From Nitratireductor sp. (lineage in GTDB: Bacteria > Pseudomonadota > Alphaproteobacteria > Rhizobiales > Rhizobiaceae): DNA of 64,000 nucleotides. The stretch lies in contig JACKJU010000005.1 in NCBI GenBank assembly GCA_020637805.1, positions 186,001-250,000 of the forward strand. The letters are read 5' to 3'. Below are positions 49,975 to 58,107 of the stretch, in pieces (position 1 is the stretch's first letter; each line of letters begins with the position of its first letter). The notes under the pieces were generated by a model. That model ran no database searches. It worked only from the letters and a program-made list of their open reading frames with translations, and was not told the DNA's origin. The position numbers were made by a program, and so were the translations under genes.

Positions 49975-51404
49975 GGTTCTATTACCAGCGTTTTGAGGAA
50001 TGCGATCAACGCCGAGCGTTCCTCTTCTGCAAGTTTTTCGTACGCTCGCGCGGCGTCGCTTCCTTCCCCGCCATGGGCCCGGATCACCTCGTCAAGCGTC
50101 GTCAGGTCGCCGCGATGGCCATAAGGTTCGGTCGAGCCAATGCCCCAAAGTTCCGATGTCATGAAAACATCGCGATCGACGAACCGCTGGGACAGGAGTT
50201 CGTTGCCCAATGTCGCGATCTTCTGGTCGGCAATGCGATGCCGCTTCAGATCACCGAACAGCGGGATCATGACTTCACCCTTTTCATTGCGTTCCAGTGA
50301 TTGCGCCCAGCTGAACGAGGAGAGGTCGTAGATCGCGGGTTCGCCGTTCTCGTTCTCACGCAGCGTGCCTGCGGCGTCAAACGGGCCCGGATCGCTGAAG
50401 TCGAGTGATTTCAACGGCAGGGCACGGATGTGGCAGGAATTGCAGCCGATGGTGTCGAACACCTGGCTTCCGGACGCTGCGGCTGCCCGCCATTCCGCAT
50501 TTTCAGGTTTCATGACGGTGGGGGCGTGCAGGGTGGCTTGCCAGGCGACGAGCGCCGAAATGTCTGCCGGCGCGAGTTCGTCTTCCTTGCCGTCCTCGTC
50601 GAAGTCGCTTTCTCCCGTCCAGCGCGTGCCAAAGCGCTCCACCGGCTGGATGCCGTGATGCTGGTTCAATGCGTTGACCGAAAACTGCCTGAGCGAGGTC
50701 ATGACGCCCTTCTGGCTGAAGGGGCGTATGACGAGGTCGGTGTCCACACCATCCAGTTCGGAAAGGTCGGCCATGCCGTCCGGTTCGACCGTGATGCTGC
50801 CGAACGAAACTCCCTTGGTAACCAAGGGCAGGGTGGCAGGCTTTCCGCTCTTGCGCGCCTGATCGGCGGCTAGCCTGCGGATCGACTGGAGATCGGCTGT
50901 CATTTCGCGGGCCAGCAATTCGACAAGCCCGGCACCGAACAGGTGGTTTGTATTGCGCTCGTTGGAGAATTGCGGATCGGTTGAATCGAAATCGGCATTG
51001 CCGAAACCTTCCGAGACGAAGACATTCACCGTGAAGTCTCCAGCCCCTCCCGCTGCAGGCGAATTGTGACAGCTGGCGCAGGAATTCGCGTCCATTCCAG
51101 CCATGCGCTGGAATGCTTCGCGGGCCTCGCGTTTGCGCTTTGTCGGAATGATGGCCTGGGTGGCCATTGGCCGGCCGGCACCGTCGAGCCTGGTGAACGG
51201 CGCAGCAAACAGGAGTTCTCCGTGTTTGGCGAGGGCGGTGAGTTGACCAGGAGTCAGGCGCCCGGACGGCATGGCGTCAGCGGGCAGGGGGGAAACGGCC
51301 CTCTCTTCCCAAGGTTTAGCTGCGCCTTCCTCCCCGGCCAGGGCGGGCGGGGCAGCCGAAATCATGCAAGCCACAGCCAGCGTGACATATCCTGCTCGTT
51401 TCAT
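49971..51404 (-). CDS. Periplasmic di-heme DUF1111 oxidoreductase (DHOR, peroxidase-like)
   Basis: 477 residues. A signal peptide ends at PPALA23. Two c-type haem motifs are present: C109-AS-C112-H113 and C321-NS-C324-H325, and the family segments TNHLFGAGLVELL, LRQFSVNALNQHHGIQ and FMTSELWGIG. The DUF1111 family is related to di-heme cytochrome c peroxidases but its reactions are mostly unknown. The start at 51404 gives the signal peptide; the frame is open further upstream into the ROK gene. It lies 7 bp after the ROK gene and overlaps the FG-GAP gene, forming a regulator/di-heme/propeller unit. Confidence 0.87.
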   Translation of the reverse strand: MKRAGYVTLAVACMISAAPPALAGEEGAAKPWEERAVSPLPADAMPSGRLTPGQLTALAKHGELLFAAPFTRLDGAGRPMATQAIIPTKRKREAREAFQRMAGMDANSCASCHNSPAAGGAGDFTVNVFVSEGFGNADFDSTDPQFSNERNTNHLFGAGLVELLAREMTADLQSIRRLAADQARKSGKPATLPLVTKGVSFGSITVEPDGMADLSELDGVDTDLVIRPFSQKGVMTSLRQFSVNALNQHHGIQPVERFGTRWTGESDFDEDGKEDELAPADISALVAWQATLHAPTVMKPENAEWRAAAASGSQVFDTIGCNSCHIRALPLKSLDFSDPGPFDAAGTLRENENGEPAIYDLSSFSWAQSLERNEKGEVMIPLFGDLKRHRIADQKIATLGNELLSQRFVDRDVFMTSELWGIGSTEPYGHRGDLTTLDEVIRAHGGEGSDAARAYEKLAEEERSALIAFLKTLVIEP

Positions 51405-51411
51405 TGCGGGT

Positions 51412-52698
51412 CTATCCTGTTTCTTCCAGCATACCGGCATCGGCGGTGCGGTTTGGACTGATCGTCCGATCCAGTGCGGCGAGGGCTGTCGAAATCGTTC
51501 CAAGACGGGCCAGCCCCACGTCATCGGGGTAGCAATGTATCTCGACATTTTCGTGGGACAGACCGACACCCCGGCCAAGGGAGGCGCGAATCTCCGGCTC
51601 CATGAGATCGAAGGCAACCACGCCAGAACCGACAAAGGCTACCGGCATCGGGTCGAGCAGGGCAAAAAGGCTTCGCAGCCCGTTCCCCAGCGCCGCTCCC
51701 GCCTCCCGGTAGGCCTCGGCGGCCATGAAATCGCCGGTTCGCGCCTTTTCGACCAGTTTGCGCATCGTTTCCAGCTCGATTCCCACCTTTTCATCTTCCG
51801 GCAGCTGCCTTGGATCTGAACCTCCCGCCCGGCGCAGGATGGCGTAGTAACCGGCATAGGCCTCGACGCAGCCGTGGCGTCCACACCGGCAAAGTGCTCC
51901 GTTTGGAATGTTGCACATGTGGCCGAACTCTGCGGCCGAGGAAAGAACGCCGGCAAACAGCTTGTCGTGCAGGAACATGCCCATGCCGATGCCCTGGGAA
52001 AGCAGGATCGCGGCAAATGAGTTGCCATACCGCTCCGGCTCGAGATTTCGAAGAGCCGCTGCGATCATGTTGGCGTCGTTCAGGACCTTGACCGGAACCT
52101 GGAAATGTTGCTCCAGCGCGGAACCGATTTCTATGTTGCGATGGGGCGTAATGGGTGACCACTGAAACCGCGTTCCTTCGGCATCGCTGACACCCTGGAC
52201 GGCCACTACGATATTGCGCAACGGGCCAGCCATATCCGACGACCTCTTCAGAATCGTGTCCAGCATGACGATCAGGTGTCTTGAGAATTCAGCTGGCGCG
52301 AGAGACTTGATGTCGACGCTGACGTAAGTTTCGTCGATCAACTGGCCGCAGTAGTCAATCAGGGATGCCGAAAGGCGATTGTAAGAAACCGCCAGTGCGC
52401 CGACGCTCGCAGCGCCGGGATTGAGGGACAATGCCACCTGGGGACGCCCGCGCCTGGTAGGCCTGGCAGCTTCTTTCCCATCATCCTGGTGGCCTGCCGG
52501 CGCATAGGCGTCTGCTTCGGCTTCAATTACGTATTCGGATTCACGCAGGGCGCCGGTGATTGCCGTGATGGTGGAGGCGCTCAACCCGGTCTGCACGCTC
52601 AAGCCGGTGCGCGAAACGGGCCCTGTGGCCCGCAGGGCGGAGAGAATCCGCCGCTGGTTTTCGCGGCGCAGATCGTCAGATCGCGCGATAACGGTCAT
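51412..52698 (-). CDS. ROK-family transcriptional regulator
   Basis: 428 residues. A winged helix-turn-helix at about 12-55 (RRILSALRATGPVSRTGLS) is followed by a ROK domain with the zinc-binding CRCGRHGCVEAYAG motif and a VLNDANMIAA segment. It diverges from xylF across 219 bp, so it is probably the sugar-responsive repressor of the transporter; it may also govern the di-heme/propeller genes downstream. The effector, xylose or another sugar, is inferred. Confidence 0.9.
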   Translation of the reverse strand: MTVIARSDDLRRENQRRILSALRATGPVSRTGLSVQTGLSASTITAITGALRESEYVIEAEADAYAPAGHQDDGKEAARPTRRGRPQVALSLNPGAASVGALAVSYNRLSASLIDYCGQLIDETYVSVDIKSLAPAEFSRHLIVMLDTILKRSSDMAGPLRNIVVAVQGVSDAEGTRFQWSPITPHRNIEIGSALEQHFQVPVKVLNDANMIAAALRNLEPERYGNSFAAILLSQGIGMGMFLHDKLFAGVLSSAAEFGHMCNIPNGALCRCGRHGCVEAYAGYYAILRRAGGSDPRQLPEDEKVGIELETMRKLVEKARTGDFMAAEAYREAGAALGNGLRSLFALLDPMPVAFVGSGVVAFDLMEPEIRASLGRGVGLSHENVEIHCYPDDVGLARLGTISTALAALDRTISPNRTADAGMLEETG

Positions 52699-52788
52699 GC
52701 TGAATGCTCCTCCACGATTCCGCCCCTGAATTGCTGCGATGCGAAAAAACTAATGCAATGCAACATGTTAGCGGGATCAAGATTCATG

Positions 52789-52817
52789 TTGACACAGCGT
52801 AGGGCGTGAGTCACTAT
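52789..52817 (+). promoter_or_regulatory. Sigma-70 promoter of xylF
   Basis: TTGACA (52789-52794), 17 bp, CACTAT (52812-52817). The start would fall near 52824, about 95 bp before xylF. A GACCC...GGGTC dyad (52825-52845) at the start of the transcript could be an operator or leader hairpin. The 30 bp to the left include AACATGTT. Confidence 0.6.
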
Positions 52818-52917
52818 TTTTTTCGACCCTCGAATTAAAGGGGTCTGTCCGGCGGAGGTAGGCCGGATTGTTCAACAAAGTGGCATTGCCCAGTCGGGCA
52901 TGCACCGGGAGGATTTT

Positions 52918-53952
52918 ATGAAGAAGAGCACTCTGGCGCTTGTCGGCGCCGTTTTTGCCATGGGCGTTGCCAACTGTGCAATCGCCAAGGACAAGACCAT
53001 CGGCGTGTCCTGGTCGAACTTCCAGGAAGAGCGCTGGAAAACCGATGAAGCCGCAATGAAGGCCGCCATCGAAGCCAATGGCGACAAGTACATTTCCGCC
53101 GACGCGCAGGCATCTGCCTCCAAGCAGCTTACCGACGTTGAAGCACTGATCGCGCAGGGCGCCGATGCACTGGTCATCCTGGCAATGGACAAGGACGCCA
53201 TTGGCCCGGCAGTCGACAAGGCTGCAGCCGAAGGTATTCCGGTTCTTGGCTATGACCGTCTCATCGAAGACAACCGCGCCTTCTACCTGACGTTCGACAA
53301 CAAGGGCGTTGGCAAGATCATCGCCGAGAAGGTGAGCGCTGCGAAACCCGAAGGCAACTTCGCCATCATCAAGGGCGACAAGGGTGACCCGAACGCGACC
53401 TTCCTGCTCGAAGGCATGATGGAAGTCATCGGCGACGCTGTGAAGGCCGGCACGATCAACATCGCCTGCGAAACCTTCACCGACGGCTGGAAGCCGGACA
53501 ATGCCCAGAAGAACATGGAGCAGTGCCTGACTTCCCAGAACAACAAGATCGATGCCGTGCTTGCAGAAAATGACGGCATGGCAGGCGGCGTTGTCGCGGC
53601 TCTGGCTGCTCAGGGCATGGCCGGAACCGTACCGGTAGGTGGTCAGGATGGAGATCTTGCCGCGATCAACCGCGTCGCCCGCGGCACGCAGACTGTTTCC
53701 GTGTGGAAGGACTCGCGTCAGCTCGGCAAGGCAGCCGGCAACATTGCCGCAGCCCTGGCTGAAGGCACGGCGATGGACCAGATCCCCGATGCGGTGAAAT
53801 GGTCTGGCGGTGCGAAGGGCGTTGAAATGAACGCCATCTTCCTGCAGCCGACCCCGATCACCAAGGACAATATCGGTGATGCCATCGCGGCCGGACACAT
53901 TTCCAAGGAACAGGCCTGCGAAGGCGCCATGGACGGTGTGAACGGCTGCTGA
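52918..53952 (+). CDS. xylF: Xylose-type ABC transporter substrate-binding protein
   Basis: 344 residues. Signal peptide about 1-23 (MKKSTLALVGAVFAMGV...CAIA). The mature part matches XylF-like type-I binding proteins: IGVSWSNFQEERWKTDEAAM, GYDRLIEDNRAFYLTFDN, IDAVLAENDGMAGGVVAAL and GGQDGDLAAINRVARGTQT. It captures the sugar in the periplasm. GGGAGGATTTT precedes the ATG. A strong hairpin separates it from xylH, as often seen after highly expressed binding proteins. Confidence 0.9.
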   Translation: MKKSTLALVGAVFAMGVANCAIAKDKTIGVSWSNFQEERWKTDEAAMKAAIEANGDKYISADAQASASKQLTDVEALIAQGADALVILAMDKDAIGPAVDKAAAEGIPVLGYDRLIEDNRAFYLTFDNKGVGKIIAEKVSAAKPEGNFAIIKGDKGDPNATFLLEGMMEVIGDAVKAGTINIACETFTDGWKPDNAQKNMEQCLTSQNNKIDAVLAENDGMAGGVVAALAAQGMAGTVPVGGQDGDLAAINRVARGTQTVSVWKDSRQLGKAAGNIAAALAEGTAMDQIPDAVKWSGGAKGVEMNAIFLQPTPITKDNIGDAIAAGHISKEQACEGAMDGVNGC

Positions 53953-53980
53953 GTCCAGCCTTTCAAGAAAAGGATCGCGC

Positions 53981-54004
53981 GCCGCGCCGGTATTCCGGCG
54001 CGGC
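53981..54004 (+). other. GC-rich hairpin between xylF and xylH
   Basis: A perfect 10-bp stem, GCCGCGCCGG-TATT-CCGGCGCGGC, lies 28 bp after xylF and is followed by CGTTTCCC without a long U-run. It probably protects the xylF message from 3' decay or partly terminates, giving more binding protein than permease. Confidence 0.65.
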
Positions 54005-54056
54005 CGTTTCCCGGCGGGATCAGCCCATCGGGAAGTGAAATGCCGGGGAGGAAGCC

Positions 54057-55382
54057 ATGAGTGTCAATTCCACCGAGAAGACACGCGACAGAATGATTGT
54101 GGAGGAAGGGGCCGTTGTCCGATTCCTCAGGGCGACAGAGATCGATTCCCGACTGTTGGGAATGATCGGGGCGCTCCTGCTCATCTGGGTGGGCTTTCAC
54201 CTTTACGGACAGATATTCAACGGGTTCGGCGCATTCCTGACGCCACGCAACCTTTGGAACCTCTCCGTTCAGACTTCCTCGATCGGTATCATGGCCACCG
54301 GCATGGTGCTGGTAATCGTTACCCGCCATATCGATCTCTCGGTCGGTTCCATCCTCGGTTTCTGCGCCATGACAATGGCGATTACCCAGGTGTGGATCCT
54401 TCCCCAGTGGCTCGGACTTGGTCATCCGGCGATCTGGATCATCGCGGTCATCGTGGGCATAATTACCGGAACGCTGATCGGAACCTTCCACGGCTGGCTG
54501 GTTGCCTATCGTGGTATTCCGGCCTTTATCGTCACGCTTGGCGGACTGCTGGCCTGGCGCGGGATGGCCTTCCTGCTGGCTCGCGGCGAGACGATATCTC
54601 CGGTCGATGCCAATTTCGCGCTTCTGGGGGGCGGCCCCTATGGTGCGGTCGGCTCATTCTGGAGCTGGGTTATCGGAATTCTGGCATGCCTTGGCGTGGC
54701 GGCAGTGCTGATGAATGGCCGCCGCCAGAGAAAGCGTTTCGGCTTCCCGTTGCGCCCCGTGTGGGCAGAATGGCTGCTGGGCGTAATCGGATGCGGCGTC
54801 ATCCTTGGCTTCGTCATCCTCGTCAACTCCTATCCTTGGCCGAGGGGGATCGTGCGCCAGTATGCGCAGGCCAACAACATCGAAGTTCCCGAGGGCGGCC
54901 TCTTCATCAGCCATGGCTTTGCCATTCCGGTTCTGATCCTGATCGCAGTCGGTATCTTCATGACCTTCCTGACCACGCGCACGCGGTTCGGTCGCTATGT
55001 GTTCGCGATCGGCGGCAACCCCGAGGCTGCGGAATTGGCGGGTATCAACACCAAGTGGGTCACGCTCAAGATATTCGCACTGATGGGGGCTTTGTGCGGG
55101 CTGTCCGCCGTGGTCGCCAGTGCACGCCTGAACTCGGCCACGAACAACCTTGGCACGCTTGACGAACTGTACGTGATCGCGGCGGCAGTGATCGGCGGAA
55201 CCTCGCTCTCCGGCGGTATCGGAACGATCTACGGCGCGATACTTGGCGCGCTTGTCATGCAGTCGCTGCAGACGGGCATGGTGCTCATTGGCTTCGATGC
55301 AGCAATCCAGCAGATTGTGGTCGGATCCGTTCTGGTGGTCGCGGTGTGGCTCGACACCGTCTATCGCAAGCGCGCGAAGTGA
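54057..55382 (+). CDS. xylH: Xylose-type ABC transporter permease
   Basis: 441 residues, about 10-12 membrane segments, BPD_transp_2 family. TSSIGIMATGMVLVIVTRHI and DLSVGSILGF, the RYVFAIGGNPEAAELAGI loop contacting the ATPase and GAILGALVMQSLQTGMVLIG are family motifs. Larger than RbsC-type permeases, as usual for XylH. GGGGAGGAAGCC precedes the ATG. Confidence 0.92.
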   Translation: MSVNSTEKTRDRMIVEEGAVVRFLRATEIDSRLLGMIGALLLIWVGFHLYGQIFNGFGAFLTPRNLWNLSVQTSSIGIMATGMVLVIVTRHIDLSVGSILGFCAMTMAITQVWILPQWLGLGHPAIWIIAVIVGIITGTLIGTFHGWLVAYRGIPAFIVTLGGLLAWRGMAFLLARGETISPVDANFALLGGGPYGAVGSFWSWVIGILACLGVAAVLMNGRRQRKRFGFPLRPVWAEWLLGVIGCGVILGFVILVNSYPWPRGIVRQYAQANNIEVPEGGLFISHGFAIPVLILIAVGIFMTFLTTRTRFGRYVFAIGGNPEAAELAGINTKWVTLKIFALMGALCGLSAVVASARLNSATNNLGTLDELYVIAAAVIGGTSLSGGIGTIYGAILGALVMQSLQTGMVLIGFDAAIQQIVVGSVLVVAVWLDTVYRKRAK

Positions 55383-55393
55383 GGGAGGCGATC

Positions 55394-56200
55394 ATGGCAA
55401 AGGCATCAGTGCAACAGAAGGCAGATCGTGGCACACCGCTGGTCGAATTGCGCGACATGTCGATCGCATTTGGCGGGATCAAGGCTGTGGATCACGCCTC
55501 CGTCGATCTCCACCCCGGAGAGGTCGTCGGTCTGCTCGGTCACAACGGTGCCGGCAAGTCGACCCTGATCAAGATCCTGTCGGGGGCGTACAAACGCGAT
55601 TCCGGACATGTCTTCATCAATGGCGAGGAGGCGCATATCGCCAATCCGCGTGATGCCAAGGCATATGGCATCGAGACGATCTACCAGACGCTGGCCCTGG
55701 CCGACAACGTGGATGCGGCCGCCAATCTCTACCTTGGGCGCGAACTCCTCACCGCCTGGGGAACGCTGGATGACGTGGCGATGGAGGCGAATGCCCGAAA
55801 GGTGATGGGGCGCCTTAATCCGAACTTCAAGCGCTTCAAGGAGCCGGTGAAGCTTCTTTCGGGCGGTCAGCGCCAGTCGGTGGCGATTGCAAGGGCCATC
55901 CTGTTCAATGCCCGCATTCTGATCATGGATGAGCCGACGGCAGCCCTTGGTCCGCAGGAGACGGCGCAGGTTGGCGAACTGATCACTCAGCTCAAGCAGG
56001 ACGGGATCGGGATTTTCCTGATTGAGCATGACATTCACAACGTCTTCGATCTGTGCGACCGGGTTTGCGTCATGAAGAACGGCCAGGTGGTTGGAACGGC
56101 GGATATCAAGGACGTCACCAAGGACGAGGTTCTTGGGATGATCATCGCCGGCAAGTGCCCGCCGGGAGCCGTTCCCGGTCCCGGTGCCGTGGAAGGGTAG
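55394..56200 (+). CDS. xylG: Xylose-type ABC transporter ATP-binding protein (single domain)
   Basis: 268 residues with one ATPase domain: Walker A GHNGAGKST, signature LSGGQRQSVAIARAI, Walker B ILIMDEPTAAL. E. coli XylG has two fused domains (about 510 residues); the half-size form resembles FrcA of rhizobia and must dimerise. Starts 11 bp after xylH. Converges with the TetR gene. Confidence 0.9.
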   Translation: MAKASVQQKADRGTPLVELRDMSIAFGGIKAVDHASVDLHPGEVVGLLGHNGAGKSTLIKILSGAYKRDSGHVFINGEEAHIANPRDAKAYGIETIYQTLALADNVDAAANLYLGRELLTAWGTLDDVAMEANARKVMGRLNPNFKRFKEPVKLLSGGQRQSVAIARAILFNARILIMDEPTAALGPQETAQVGELITQLKQDGIGIFLIEHDIHNVFDLCDRVCVMKNGQVVGTADIKDVTKDEVLGMIIAGKCPPGAVPGPGAVEG

Positions 56201-56206
56201 TCCCGT

Positions 56207-56752
56207 TCAGGGCTGCTTTCCCGCTTCGAGAAGGCTTGCGACCCTTCCGACCACGAGGTCGCGTTCGGCCTTGCTCATGGTCATGGTTCCGAAAACGTTC
56301 TGCGCTCGAAGTCCTTCGAGAACCAGGAAGATCAACAGAATGATCGCGGGATCGCCCGCTTCGTCGGTAATTCGGTCGAGGAGTTCGCGATTGAACCTGG
56401 CCACCGGTTCAAGAAGGTGAGGGTCCTCGGCGAGTGCCGCGAGAAGGCCCGAGGATGGCGCAGGCTTTTCTTCCAGGCGTTTCAAGCCCAGTTCGAGATA
56501 ACGGGCTGCCAGCTCGTGTCCGTTTGATTTTCCGCCAACGTGTTCCAGTTCCTTGCGAAACCCGTCCAGATAGTCCTCGACCAGCGCCCGCATGAGGGCT
56601 GCCTTGCTGGGGAAGTTGTAGAGCAACCCGCCCTTCGACATGCCCGCCCTTGCTGCAACGGCATCAAGCGAGATATGGGCTGCGCCATCTTCGAAGGCCA
56701 GTTCTGCCGCAGCATTCAGTATGCGCTGCCTTGACGTCGTGTCTTTTGACAT
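56207..56752 (-). CDS. TetR-family repressor
   Basis: 181 residues. N-terminal helix-turn-helix (ISLDAVAARAGMSKGGLLYN) with a C-terminal ligand domain containing LEGLRAQNVFG. It diverges from the RND pump genes, and a perfect dyad lies between them, so it should repress the pump and itself. The inducing compound is unknown. Ends 6 bp from the xylG stop. Confidence 0.9.
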   Translation of the reverse strand: MSKDTTSRQRILNAAAELAFEDGAAHISLDAVAARAGMSKGGLLYNFPSKAALMRALVEDYLDGFRKELEHVGGKSNGHELAARYLELGLKRLEEKPAPSSGLLAALAEDPHLLEPVARFNRELLDRITDEAGDPAIILLIFLVLEGLRAQNVFGTMTMSKAERDLVVGRVASLLEAGKQP

Positions 56753-56775
56753 GGTTCCTCCTCCCGTATTGACTT

Positions 56776-56791
56776 TACCGTCCAGACGGTA
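56776..56791. promoter_or_regulatory. TetR operator between repressor and RND genes
   Basis: TACCGTC-CA-GACGGTA, a perfect 7-bp dyad. A TTGACT -35 (56769-56774) lies just left, so a bound repressor would cover the pump promoter. It is 24 bp upstream of the TetR gene start. Confidence 0.75.
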
Positions 56792-56967
56792 CAGTAAATG
56801 GCAAAATTCAGCAACCGGTCCGAGTTGCCGCCATTGCCAAAATTTCCGGATTGCGGGATGTTGGCGGGAATCGGGACAATATCGGACCAGGAACGGTCCG
56901 ATCTGGCATTCCTGCGTTTCGGATGGCGCACATCTGCCAGCCAGAAACAGAAAACGGATTTCATCGC

Positions 56968-58107
56968 ATGATCAAGCGCTTCATCATTGCTTTCATTTTG
57001 CTCGTGCTCATCGTCGGCGGGCTGGTAGGCTTCAATATTTTCAGGGATCAGGCCATCCAGGGCTTCTTTGCAAACATGAAGCGCCCGCCGGTCACCGTTT
57101 CAACATCCGAAGTGGATGCCGTCGAATGGCAGCCGACACTCAGGGCAATCGGAACCGTGAATGCAGCACGCGGTGTCGACCTGACGATGGAGGTCTCCGG
57201 TGTGGTGAAGGAGATCCTGTTCGAAGCCAACCAGCAGGTGAAACTGGAAGAAGTGCTTGTTCGTCTTGATGACGAAGTGCAGCAAGCCGATCTGGATGCG
57301 GCCAAATCGCAGGACGAGCTCAACCAGCTGGCTCTGAAGCGTGCCAAGGAATTGCAGAGCAGGGGAGTGGGAACGCAGTCCACTCTCGACGGTGCCGAAG
57401 CAGCGGCGACGGCATCATCGGCCCAGTTGGCAAAGCTTCAGGCGGTGCTCGACCAGAAGCTCCTGACAGCGCCCTTCAACGGTACGATCGGCATTCCACG
57501 CATTGACATCGGCCAGTATGTCTCGCCCGGCACGGTCGTTGCCACCTTGCAGGATCTCGGTACCATGCGTGTCAATTTCACCGTGCCCGAGCAGCAGTTC
57601 GACGTTCTTAAGATCGGTCAGTCGGTCAGGATCGGCCTGACCGAGGACGATCTTCCCTTTACCGGCAAGATTACCGGCATCGATCCGAAGATCGATCCTG
57701 CCACCCGGCTGGTTTCGGTTCGTGCCGAGATCGACAACCCCGACGGCAAGCTCAACCCCGGGCAGTTCGTGCGCGTGCGCGTCGAGTTGCCTGTCGAACA
57801 GGACGTGATCGTGATCCCGCAGACGGCACTGGTTGCGAGCCTCTACGGGGATTATGCCTACCGCATCAAGCAGAGCGAAGGCACAGCGGCCGCCAGCGAT
57901 GGCAGCGGCGAAACAAAGCCGCAGATGACGGTGGAACAGGTATTCGTCCAGGTCGGGCGGCGTTCTGACGGAACAGTCGAGATTGTCGAGGGATTGAAGC
58001 CAGGTGACGTGGTGGTCGATGCTGGCCAGAATCGCCTTTCAAACGGTGCTCAGGTAACCATCAACAATGACATCCAGCCCGCAGTTGGCGGAAAGGGCGC
58101 GAAATGA
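56968..58107 (+). CDS. RND efflux periplasmic adaptor
   Basis: 379 residues. N-terminal membrane anchor (IIAFILLVLIVGGLVGFNIF), lipoyl and hairpin regions (RAIGTVNAARGVDLTMEVSG, an Ala/Gln-rich coil at 110-160), and beta-barrel QLLTAPFNG-like and GKITGIDPKIDPATRLVSVR. MexA/AcrA/MexH type. The start at 56968 was chosen to give the anchor. Its stop overlaps the permease start (ATGA). Confidence 0.9.
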   Translation: MIKRFIIAFILLVLIVGGLVGFNIFRDQAIQGFFANMKRPPVTVSTSEVDAVEWQPTLRAIGTVNAARGVDLTMEVSGVVKEILFEANQQVKLEEVLVRLDDEVQQADLDAAKSQDELNQLALKRAKELQSRGVGTQSTLDGAEAAATASSAQLAKLQAVLDQKLLTAPFNGTIGIPRIDIGQYVSPGTVVATLQDLGTMRVNFTVPEQQFDVLKIGQSVRIGLTEDDLPFTGKITGIDPKIDPATRLVSVRAEIDNPDGKLNPGQFVRVRVELPVEQDVIVIPQTALVASLYGDYAYRIKQSEGTAAASDGSGETKPQMTVEQVFVQVGRRSDGTVEIVEGLKPGDVVVDAGQNRLSNGAQVTINNDIQPAVGGKGAK

